From Spirochaetia bacterium UBA6919 (GTDB lineage Bacteria; Spirochaetota; UBA6919): a DNA stretch of 64,000 nt. Of this stretch, positions 56,966 through 64,000 are shown piece by piece. Below the pieces are notes generated by a model that worked only from the letters and a program-made list of their open reading frames with translations, was not told where the DNA came from and did not search any database. The DNA lies in assembly GCA_002450905.1 (NCBI GenBank), contig DKAT01000015.1:5650-69649 (forward strand), in the 5' to 3' direction. Numbering within the stretch: position 1 is the first letter of the stretch; every line of letters starts with the position of its first letter. Made by a program: the position numbers and the translations under genes.

Positions 56966-58192
56966 ATGAATAATTTGCAACATCATGGCTACCAATTTGA
57001 TTTTGAAGATGAGCTTGGGTCAAAAATGGTTATGAATGTAGGTCCATCTCATCCATCAACTCATGGCACATTAAGACTTGTTATTGAGCTGGATGGTGAA
57101 ACAATTCTTAGTACTGAACCGGAGATTGGATTTCTTCATACTGGTTTTGAGAAATTAGGAGAACATCACAGCTATAATCAATTTATTACTGTCACAGACA
57201 GAATGAATTATATCTCACCTTTAAATAATAATATTGGATTTGCTATAGCAGTAGAGGATCTTCTTGGAATTGAGATACCTAAACGAGCACAGATTATCCG
57301 AGTGATAATGGCTGAGTTATCACGGATTGCGGATCATATTCTTTGTGTGGGACTACAGGGTATGGATCTCGGTGCCTTTAGTGTATTTTTATGGACTTTT
57401 GTAGAAAGAGAGAAATTATACGATATTTTTGAGGCTGTAACAGGTGCCCGACTTACGACAAGTTATACAAGAGTCGGTGGATTAGCATTTGATGTCCCTG
57501 ATGATTTTAAAGAACGAGTGGACAAGGTATTAAAAACCATTGAAACCTGTATTGCTGAAATAGAAACGATGTTAACAGGGAATCGTATTTTTATTGACCG
57601 TTGCCAGGGAATAGCTGTGTTAAGTAAACAAGATGCTATAAATTATGGTGTTACAGGTCCCATGCTCCGTGCCAGTGGGGTTTCATATGATATTCGCAAA
57701 ATCCGTCCCTATTCATCGTATGAAGATTTTGAATTCCTTGTTCCGACAGAAACAGCTGGAGATAGCTTTGCTAGGTACCTTGTGAGAATGGAAGAAATGA
57801 GACAGAGTGTTCGGATTATTAAACAGGCTTTGAATAACCTACCGGATGGTGAAATCAATTATTTTGACAAGAAAAAGATTTTACCTGATAAGGATTTAGT
57901 ATATAATAATATGGAAGCTTTAATCCATCATTTTAAAGTGGTCATGCCTGGAGATCTTCACGGAATTCATCCTCCAGTCGGTGAGGTATATTCTAGTACG
58001 GAAGTCCCTAACGGCGAATTAGGGTTTCATATTGTGAGCGATGGGAAGAGTTCACCATATAGACTGAGGGTCAGACCTCCTTCTCTGATTAATTATCAAT
58101 GTTTTAATGAGGTATCCAGAGGGCATCTTATTGCAGATATCCCTGCTATATTGAGTACATTTAATGTCATCGCTGGTGAGTTAGATCGATAG
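56966..58192 (+). CDS. nuoD: NADH-quinone oxidoreductase subunit D
   Basis: 49-kDa subunit that forms the quinone site with NuoB. GPSHPSTHGTLRLVIELDGE, GFLHTGFEKLGE, DRMNYISP and ARYLVRMEEMRQS are the family blocks; the C-terminal block SPYRLRVRPPSLINYQ is complete. 408 residues, normal length. The key histidine of the quinone site in PSTHG is present. Confidence 0.97.
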   Translation: MNNLQHHGYQFDFEDELGSKMVMNVGPSHPSTHGTLRLVIELDGETILSTEPEIGFLHTGFEKLGEHHSYNQFITVTDRMNYISPLNNNIGFAIAVEDLLGIEIPKRAQIIRVIMAELSRIADHILCVGLQGMDLGAFSVFLWTFVEREKLYDIFEAVTGARLTTSYTRVGGLAFDVPDDFKERVDKVLKTIETCIAEIETMLTGNRIFIDRCQGIAVLSKQDAINYGVTGPMLRASGVSYDIRKIRPYSSYEDFEFLVPTETAGDSFARYLVRMEEMRQSVRIIKQALNNLPDGEINYFDKKKILPDKDLVYNNMEALIHHFKVVMPGDLHGIHPPVGEVYSSTEVPNGELGFHIVSDGKSSPYRLRVRPPSLINYQCFNEVSRGHLIADIPAILSTFNVIAGELDR

Positions 58193-58205
58193 GAGATAAT
58201 ACGAG

Positions 58206-58685
58206 TTGAATCAGGTGAAACAATTATCTAAAGAGAGATTAGAGGAATTTGAAGAAATATTAACACATTTTCCCAATAAGAAGGCGGCTTTGCTTCCAAC
58301 ATTACGTTTAGTGGAAGAGGAATTTGGATATGTTGATACAGAAGGATGCAGAGTAGCCGCAAAGTTATTAGATTTGTCACCGGCATATGTCTATGGGGTA
58401 CTGACATTTTATACGCACTATAAACGGGAATGGCATGGAAAGTATCGTATTATGGTTTGCGGAACATTGATGTGCGCTATCAGTAAGAGTTTAGAGATAG
58501 TAGCTCATCTGAAAAATAAATTGGGAATTGAAGTGGGTGAGCGGACTGCTGATGGAAAGTTCTCACTGGAGAAGGTGGAATGTCTTGCTAGTTGCGGTAC
58601 TGCTCCTGCCATGCAGATTAATGATGATTATTATGAAAATCTGACAATCCAGAAAGTGGATGAGATATTAGAAAGTTTGAAATAA
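58206..58685 (+). CDS. nuoE: NADH-quinone oxidoreductase subunit E
   Basis: 24-kDa subunit with a thioredoxin-like [2Fe-2S] domain (cluster N1a). The four ligand cysteines are in VCGTLMCAIS and VECLASCGTAPAMQIN. The start is a TTG after AGGAGATAATACGAG. 159 residues, normal. Seven bases before the nuoF frame. Confidence 0.95.
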   Translation: MNQVKQLSKERLEEFEEILTHFPNKKAALLPTLRLVEEEFGYVDTEGCRVAAKLLDLSPAYVYGVLTFYTHYKREWHGKYRIMVCGTLMCAISKSLEIVAHLKNKLGIEVGERTADGKFSLEKVECLASCGTAPAMQINDDYYENLTIQKVDEILESLK

Positions 58686-58692
58686 TGAATAG

Positions 58693-59946
58693 GTGATTGA
58701 TTTGGCTTTTGAACCTGTTTTACTAAAATATATTCATGAAGATCGCTCAAGAGAAATGGATTTTTATTTATCCCACAATGGATATGAAGGGGCTAAAAAA
58801 TCTCTTGATATGTCCCCAAAAGATGTTATTGAGCTTGTTAAAGCATCTGGTTTGCGTGGAAGAGGTGGGGCAGGATTTCCTACCGGTATGAAATGGAGCT
58901 TTATTCCTCCTGATAAGAAACCTGTCTATCTATCCTGTAATGCAGACGAGAGTGAACCAGGGACTTTTAAGGATCGATATATTGTAGAAGGAGATCCACA
59001 CCAGCTATTGGAAGGAATCATCATCTGTTGTTGGGCAATTCAATCCAACCAGGCATATATTTATATTCGCGGTGAGTTTGCCCTAGGTGCGAAAATCCTT
59101 AAGAAAGCTATTCAGGAAGCCCGAGAAAAAGGATTTATCGGGAAAAAGATTTTTGGCAAAGATTTTGATCTGGATATATTTGTTGTGAGAGGGGCTGGGG
59201 CTTATATCTGTGGAGAAGAGACAGCCCAATTAACCTCCATTGAGGGATCAAGGGGGAATCCCAAATTAAAACCACCATTCCCGGCTGTTCAAGGGTTATT
59301 TGGCAAACCTACAATTATAAATAATGTAGAAACACTAGCAAATTTACCTCATATCATGAATAATGGTGCTGAATGGTACAAACAATTTGGTACAGAAAAG
59401 AGCCCAGGTTTTAAAATATTCTCTATCAGTGGACATGTTAATAAACCGGGAAACTATGAAGTCCCATTGGGAATATCTTTAAAAGAATTAATTTATGATT
59501 ACGCTGGTGGAGTTAGAAATAATAAAAAAATAAAGGCAATTATTCCGGGTGGATCGTCAACACCCATTTTAAAAGTGGATCAAATTGACATCAAAATGGA
59601 TTATGAATCCCTTGCTGCTGCTGGAAGTATGCTGGGTTCAGGAGCAATAACAGTTCTTGACGAAGATACTTGTATGGTGGATGCAATTTGGAATCTTATG
59701 CGATTTTATCACCATGAATCCTGTGGACAGTGTACACCTTGTCGCGAAGGTACAGGATGGTTGGAGAAAATCGTCGCTCGAATTAAAAAAGGTTTTGGTA
59801 CAAAAGAAGATTTAGATAATTTATTGGAGATTTGTGATAATATGCAGGGCAAGACGATTTGTGTATTAGCGGATGCGGCTGCTATGCCTATGAGAAGCTA
59901 TGTCAATACCTTTCGAAATGAGTTTGAAGCAATGATTAAGTTATAG
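58693..59946 (+). CDS. nuoF: NADH-quinone oxidoreductase subunit F
   Basis: 51-kDa subunit that oxidises NADH with FMN and passes electrons through cluster N3. NADH-binding GLRGRGGAGFPTGMKW, FMN-binding YLSCNADESEPGTFKDR and cluster ligands SCGQCTPCREGTGW plus a later cysteine (GKTICVLADAAAMP) are all present. The GTG at 58693 overlaps its own AGGTG; a TTG at 58702 is an equally good start, with AGGTG 5-6 nt upstream. The organism therefore has a complete NADH-input module (E, F, G). Confidence 0.96.
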   Translation: MIDLAFEPVLLKYIHEDRSREMDFYLSHNGYEGAKKSLDMSPKDVIELVKASGLRGRGGAGFPTGMKWSFIPPDKKPVYLSCNADESEPGTFKDRYIVEGDPHQLLEGIIICCWAIQSNQAYIYIRGEFALGAKILKKAIQEAREKGFIGKKIFGKDFDLDIFVVRGAGAYICGEETAQLTSIEGSRGNPKLKPPFPAVQGLFGKPTIINNVETLANLPHIMNNGAEWYKQFGTEKSPGFKIFSISGHVNKPGNYEVPLGISLKELIYDYAGGVRNNKKIKAIIPGGSSTPILKVDQIDIKMDYESLAAAGSMLGSGAITVLDEDTCMVDAIWNLMRFYHHESCGQCTPCREGTGWLEKIVARIKKGFGTKEDLDNLLEICDNMQGKTICVLADAAAMPMRSYVNTFRNEFEAMIKL

Positions 59947-59961
59947 TAATACTGGTAATTT

Positions 59962-60399
59962 ATGATGAGTATTGTTACACACACAATTTATATCGCATTT
60001 TTTTTAACTAGTAATTTGCCAACAACTAAAATGGATATGGCAAGTATTTTAATTGGTGAGTGGAAAGTTATTGAGCATGATTCAGTGACAAAGAATGGTG
60101 TTAAAGTTCAAAATATTTTGAAAAATATATATATTATGAATGATGGAACAATTGTTATATCATCAAAATATATGAGAGTATTTGGTAAATGGTCACTTCA
60201 TGGTAGTGAACTGAATATAAGTGGTATCCAATATAGAAAATTTAGTAGAAATAATGATATTAAATTACAAATTCATTTTGTTAGAAATAAAAAAAAGATG
60301 TTTAAAACCGAGATAGAAATATTAAAAACTTTTAAGGTGGAAGATTCTAAATATCAATCTTATCAAATTTTTGCCTTAAAAAAAGTAATGTCTAACTGA
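59962..60399 (+). CDS. Unknown lipocalin-like protein inserted between nuoF and nuoG
   Basis: A 145-residue protein on the same strand, 16 nt after nuoF and 29 nt before nuoG. An N-terminal hydrophobic stretch (IVTHTIYIAFFLTSNL) could be an uncleaved signal or anchor. The rest is beta-rich with ILIGEWKVIEHDSV, typical of the first strand of lipocalin-like proteins, then DGTIVISSKYMRVFGKWSL. No iron-sulfur cysteines are present, so it is not a redox subunit. Genes at this place of complex I operons are rare. It may be an accessory or assembly protein, or a chance insertion kept by lack of selection against it. Confidence 0.6.
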   Translation: MMSIVTHTIYIAFFLTSNLPTTKMDMASILIGEWKVIEHDSVTKNGVKVQNILKNIYIMNDGTIVISSKYMRVFGKWSLHGSELNISGIQYRKFSRNNDIKLQIHFVRNKKKMFKTEIEILKTFKVEDSKYQSYQIFALKKVMSN

Positions 60400-60428
60400 A
60401 AATACATTTCAGAGGATATAAATAATTT

Positions 60429-62003
60429 ATGGTTAATGTTACGATCAATGGAAAGCAATATCAGGTGGAGCCAGGGACAAGTGTTATTGAGGCTTGTAAA
60501 CAAAATGGTATTAAAGTGCCCTATTATTGCTATCATAAAAACTTATCTGTAGCTGGTAATTGTAGAATGTGTCTGGTAAAAATAGAAAAACTACCAAAGT
60601 TGGCTATAGCCTGTGCTACACCTGTTAATGAGGGCATGGTCGTAGATACACAAGCTCCTGAAGTACTTAAAGCCCGTGAAAGTATTATGGAATTTCAATT
60701 AATCAACCATCCTCTCGATTGTCCTGTTTGTGATCAGGCTGGGGAATGTAAGTTACAGAATTATTCATATGACCATGGTAGACCCATTGGTCGTTTTAAG
60801 GATGAGAAAGTTGTTAAACACACTAAGGATTTTGGAGATCATGTTAAATACTGGGGATCACGCTGTATACTTTGTACCCGGTGTGTTCGGTTTACTGAAG
60901 AAATTAGTGGGACACAAGAACTGGCTGTATTCAACCGTGGAGACCACTCTGAGATCGATATATTTCCAGGAAATGAAATCAACAACCCTCTCTCTATGAA
61001 TGTTGTGGATATTTGTCCTGTTGGTGCCCTTGTGAGTAGTGATTTCCTTTACCAAGCCCGTGTTTGGTTTATGGAAAGAAAAGAAAGTATCTGTCTTGAG
61101 TGTTCGGTTGGTTGTAACATAAGGATTGATTCATTAAATAACGAGATTAAGCGTATTGTACCAAGGGATAATCAAGATGTGAACCAGGTGTTTATGTGTG
61201 ATCATGGTCGATTGAACTTTGGATATATTCAAAGTGAGAATAGGGTCAAATATCCAATGTCAAATGGTAAAATAATTAGCTGGAAAGAGGGAATAGGACT
61301 TTTATCTAATATAATTAATGGTCACAGTAATAACAATACATCCAATAAGGTATCCATTCTTGTTTCAGCCTGGAATAGTAATGAGACTCTTTATATGGTA
61401 CATAAGCTCCAAAAGAATTATTTAAAAGAAAGCTTAGTATTATTTTATTCAAAAGAGAAAACTAACGATCAGATCTTTGCTAAGTTTAGAATCAGTGGGG
61501 ATAAAAATCCAAATACAATGGGTATCAAGACTATTTTTAATAATGTCCATGATATTTCTGAGAAATCGATAAATCAACTGATCAATCAAGCTCTAAGTAA
61601 TTCTATTGATACCTTGATCTTGATTGGAGGCATACCTAATGATTCAATTCCTAATAAATTAAAAGAAATATTTGATAATGTTAAAACAATAATTTTACTT
61701 GAACATAGTCAAAATGCTTTATCAGAAAAAGCTTTTCTCTCGCTACCAACTTTGACTTTTGCAGAGAAGAGTGGTAGTTATATTAATGACCAGAAAAGGA
61801 TTCAAAGGATATTCCCTGCTGTTGAACCCATTACGAGTGGGAAATCAGAGGATCATATTATTCAAGAGGTTATAATTTCGTTGGGTGGTGCAGAAAAAGT
61901 GCTTTCCAGTTCGGGTGTGTTTGATGAAATGAAGAGTATACCAGCATTTAAAAACATAAATTATCGATCAATTAAAAACCGTGGTACATTATTAAATATA
62001 TAA
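60429..62003 (+). CDS. nuoG: NADH-quinone oxidoreductase subunit G, short form
   Basis: 75-kDa-type subunit carrying clusters N1b, N4 and N5, 524 residues. The [2Fe-2S] cysteines are in YYCYHKNLSVAGNCRMCLV and ACATP. The histidine-ligated N5 and N4 sites follow in HPLDCPVCDQAGECKLQ, CILCTRCVRF and DICPVGALVSSDF. Then CLECSVGCNIRID and a later MCDHG form the extra N7 binding site. The molybdopterin-like part is only about 300 residues, clearly shorter than the roughly 600 in Escherichia NuoG. The gene is intact, so this is a short form and not a broken one. Confidence 0.93.
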   Translation: MVNVTINGKQYQVEPGTSVIEACKQNGIKVPYYCYHKNLSVAGNCRMCLVKIEKLPKLAIACATPVNEGMVVDTQAPEVLKARESIMEFQLINHPLDCPVCDQAGECKLQNYSYDHGRPIGRFKDEKVVKHTKDFGDHVKYWGSRCILCTRCVRFTEEISGTQELAVFNRGDHSEIDIFPGNEINNPLSMNVVDICPVGALVSSDFLYQARVWFMERKESICLECSVGCNIRIDSLNNEIKRIVPRDNQDVNQVFMCDHGRLNFGYIQSENRVKYPMSNGKIISWKEGIGLLSNIINGHSNNNTSNKVSILVSAWNSNETLYMVHKLQKNYLKESLVLFYSKEKTNDQIFAKFRISGDKNPNTMGIKTIFNNVHDISEKSINQLINQALSNSIDTLILIGGIPNDSIPNKLKEIFDNVKTIILLEHSQNALSEKAFLSLPTLTFAEKSGSYINDQKRIQRIFPAVEPITSGKSEDHIIQEVIISLGGAEKVLSSSGVFDEMKSIPAFKNINYRSIKNRGTLLNI

Positions 62004-62019
62004 CAAACAGAGGATTATC

Positions 62020-63072
62020 ATAGAAGCATTTATTTTTTTAGTCATAAAATGTATTATCATTGCTGTAATTCTTGTTAGCACTGTTCCTATTTCTTTGTTA
62101 GCAGAGAGAAGGTTATCAGCATTTATTCAGGATCGTCTTGGACCCAATCGAGTCGGTCCTTTCGGTACTCTACAACCTGTTGCTGATGTCATTAAATTTA
62201 TTTTTAAAGAAAACCTTGTTCCTGAAAAAGCGAATAAAATATTATACAATCTAGCCCCTTTAATTGCTTTTACACCCGGTCTTATTACGTTTGCAGTAAT
62301 CCCATTTGGTACAACGAATTGGTCTGATCCCACAGGCAGTCTTGCGATTGCAAATGTAGGTATTGGAATATTATTTGTGATTGCTGTCAGCTCGTTAAAT
62401 GCGTATGGATTGGCTTATGGAGGCTGGGCTTCATTTAGTAAATATTCTTTATTAGGTGGTTTAAGATCATCTGCCCAGATTATTAGTTTTGAAATAGCTA
62501 TGGGCTTAACCCTTATTAGCTTATTTATGACAACAGGTAGTGTGAGTCTATCTGAAATAATATTAAGTCAAAAGGAAAGTCTTTATGGAGTTATACCTTC
62601 CTGGTTGTGTCTCAAGCAACCCCTTGCATTCATCTTGTTTTTTATAACTGCATTTGCTGAAACCAATCGTTTGCCCTTTGATATGCCTGAAGCGGAACCT
62701 GAGTTAGTGGGTGGATATCATACTGAATATAGTGGACTTGAATTTGCCATGTTCTTTATGGGGGAATATATTGCTATGTTCACAATGTCTGCTGTGATTG
62801 TTACATTGTTTCTTGGAGGTTGGTCTTTTCCTGGAATAGATAATCTATTACCATTAGCTCAGTATGGAATGTTTATTGTGGGGGTAGTTTCGGTTGCGAT
62901 TTTTCTTACAAAAGTCGCTGTAATAATGTTCTTTTTCATTTGGGTCCGATGGACATTACCAAGGGTTCGTTGGGATCAACTTATGAAAATGGGATGGCAG
63001 GTATTAATTCCATTGGCACTGTTGAATATTTTGATCACAGCGACTATTAAATTAATTAAAGATATGCAATGA
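62020..63072 (+). CDS. nuoH: NADH-quinone oxidoreductase subunit H, apparent ATA start
   Basis: Membrane subunit linking the quinone chamber to the proton pumps. AERRLSAFIQDRLGPNRVGP, GGWASFSKYSLLGGLRSSAQ and ETNRLPFDMPEAEPELVGGY are hallmark blocks. The first standard start in frame, a TTG at 62095, would begin right at the LAERR block and remove membrane helix 1. The frame is open upstream and encodes a hydrophobic helix, AFIFLVIKCIIIAVILVSTV. AGAGG at 62009-62013 is 6 nt before ATA at 62020. I therefore place the start there, with ATC 62017 and ATT 62014 as less likely alternatives. Length about 350, normal. Confidence 0.85.
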   Translation: MEAFIFLVIKCIIIAVILVSTVPISLLAERRLSAFIQDRLGPNRVGPFGTLQPVADVIKFIFKENLVPEKANKILYNLAPLIAFTPGLITFAVIPFGTTNWSDPTGSLAIANVGIGILFVIAVSSLNAYGLAYGGWASFSKYSLLGGLRSSAQIISFEIAMGLTLISLFMTTGSVSLSEIILSQKESLYGVIPSWLCLKQPLAFILFFITAFAETNRLPFDMPEAEPELVGGYHTEYSGLEFAMFFMGEYIAMFTMSAVIVTLFLGGWSFPGIDNLLPLAQYGMFIVGVVSVAIFLTKVAVIMFFFIWVRWTLPRVRWDQLMKMGWQVLIPLALLNILITATIKLIKDMQ

Positions 63073-63078
63073 GGAATC

Positions 63079-63567
63079 ATGAATAATCTTCTTGATGATA
63101 AAACAGAATATAAGCCTCGATCTCGTGAAATGACTTTCATCGAAAAATTATATTTACCTGCTGTATTTATTGGATTGGTAAATACATTTAAGCATTTATT
63201 TAAGTTCAAGAAATTTACTACAGAATATCCAGAGAAGAAATTGGTTTATGCTGATCGATTCCGAGGTGAGCACCGATTAAAACGAGATGAGAAGGATAGA
63301 ATTAAGTGCGTAGCTTGTTATATGTGTGCGACAGCCTGTCCATCACAATGTATAACTATCGTAGCAGATAAAACCCCTGTTGATTATGGATCAGATCGGG
63401 AGAAATATCCTATTATTTTTACTATTAATGAACTTCGATGTATATTTTGTGGATATTGCGTTGAAGCATGTCCCTGTGATGCTATAGAAATGACTCAAAA
63501 ACATCCTGTTGTTTATGGATCCAGACAGGAGTTTATTTATGATCGAGAGAAATTGCTAAATAATTAA
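63079..63567 (+). CDS. nuoI: NADH-quinone oxidoreductase subunit I
   Basis: Ferredoxin-like subunit with two [4Fe-4S] clusters (N6a, N6b). The eight ligands lie in CVACYMCATACPSQC and CIFCGYCVEACPCDAIEM. 162 residues, normal. The 227-nt gap after it is the largest inside the operon and contains the phased repeat copy 4. Confidence 0.96.
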   Translation: MNNLLDDKTEYKPRSREMTFIEKLYLPAVFIGLVNTFKHLFKFKKFTTEYPEKKLVYADRFRGEHRLKRDEKDRIKCVACYMCATACPSQCITIVADKTPVDYGSDREKYPIIFTINELRCIFCGYCVEACPCDAIEMTQKHPVVYGSRQEFIYDREKLLNN

Positions 63568-63640
63568 TTTCTTTTAAATTAAAGAGTTTTATTATAAATA
63601 TTTTTTGTTTATATCTATTAATGGTACATTGATTTTTTTC

Positions 63641-63681
63641 TATAGATTTACCTGTCTTTCTCCTGTCCTTTTCCTGCCTTT
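63641..63681 (-). repeat. Phased 11-nt repeat element, copy 4
   Basis: On the minus strand: GGCAGGAAAAG, GACAGGAGAAA, GACAGGTAAAT, then CTATAG. Three 11-nt units in the nuoI-nuoJ gap, in reverse orientation to the operon. The CTATAG flank agrees with copy 1. Confidence 0.75.
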
Positions 63682-63793
63682 GGACAATGGGTGAAAGATT
63701 TTGATCTGTTGAAAGATTATTTTAGATTGAAATGAAGTTTTGTTTAAATATAGGTATTATTAATTAGGTTGAATTGGTGAAAGGAGAGTTTGT

Positions 63794-64000
63794 TTGTTGG
63801 ATGCAAAAGTAATTTTTGATATATTATTCCTGGCTTGCTCTATTACAGCAGTTGTATTAAGTATCCTAGTCGTTATTTTAAAAAATCCTATCTATAGTTC
63901 ATTATCCCTTGTCGCTTCATTTCTACCTATTGCTGTTATATATTTGCTGCTCCACGCTTCGTTTGTTTCTATCATTCAGATTTTGGTGTATGCTGGTGCA
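63794..64000 (+). CDS. nuoJ: NADH-quinone oxidoreductase subunit J, cut by window end
   Basis: The frame opens with tandem TTG codons at 63794 and 63797, with AAGGAGA at 63781-63787 upstream, and runs to the window edge. The 69 visible residues include two membrane helices and end in FVSIIQILVYAGA, the conserved NuoJ block in helix 3. The rest of the gene and the expected K to N subunits are outside. Confidence 0.9.
   Translation, partial: MLDAKVIFDILFLACSITAVVLSILVVILKNPIYSSLSLVASFLPIAVIYLLLHASFVSIIQILVYAGA

Noticed and set aside
1..64000. CRISPR array, prophage, insertion sequence or rRNA
   Set aside because: No array with regular 28-37-nt repeats, no transposase, integrase or structural phage protein and no rRNA or tRNA could be recognised.

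Overview
The window looks like a low-GC (by eye near 30%), densely packed, Gram-negative, flagellated and chemotactic bacterium with a respiratory chain. A spirochaete-like or Leptospira-like lineage is my best guess, not a proof. It rests on GreA fused to a very long N-terminal region (912 aa, as in spirochaetes), a FliG-type switch protein, a DUF115 motility accessory protein, a 29-residue basic AURKAIP1/COX24-like ribosomal peptide, fatty-acid oxidation genes and an MlaE permease.

Layout. 1-11.6 kb (minus strand): 3'-truncated alpha-2-macroglobulin, aroB overlapping a stand-alone XPB/helicase-associated-type protein, a giant acidic/TPR membrane protein, and fliG. 11.9-17.3 kb (plus): a compact sucrose cluster (fructokinase, fused sucrose-phosphate synthase/phosphatase, sucrose synthase). 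17.6-22.4 kb (minus): giant greA, then PIN-PhoH with a small unlisted gene just upstream. 22.6-28.4 kb (plus): fadJ, thiolase, prpD, prpB, an operon resembling Bacillus mmg that would oxidise fatty acids and process propionyl-CoA carbon through 2-methylcitrate; no methylcitrate synthase lies here. 28.8-34.3 kb (plus): an island of small unknown genes with a WYL-domain regulator, a TPR protein, a 41-aa zinc-ribbon peptide, a gene broken at an A9 tract, and several dispersed or tandem repeats. 34.4-38.7 kb (minus): moxR, the 29-aa ribosomal-type peptide, manC, miaA, yicC. 38.9-44.9 kb (plus): heme A synthase, a triple SLBB-domain protein, a long acidic disordered protein, a GAF-like protein and a DUF115 protein, then mlaE on minus. 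46.2-55.2 kb (plus): a chemotaxis operon cheR-cheD-cheB-cheA-mcp-cheY-cheW-mcp. 55.5-64 kb (plus): complex I genes nuoA-B-C-D-E-F-(unknown)-G-H-I-J, cut by the window end.

The least expected features are non-coding. Four intergenic loci carry a conserved element of two or three consecutive 11-nt units (consensus roughly GAYRGGAAAAW), which is about one helical turn per unit. Three loci carry a TTCGACT...CTCACC-type palindromic repeat. One convergent gap carries a roughly 21-nt periodic array. nuoH appears to begin at a non-standard ATA codon, since every ATG/GTG/TTG start would remove its first membrane helix. No tRNA, rRNA, CRISPR array or transposase was recognised.
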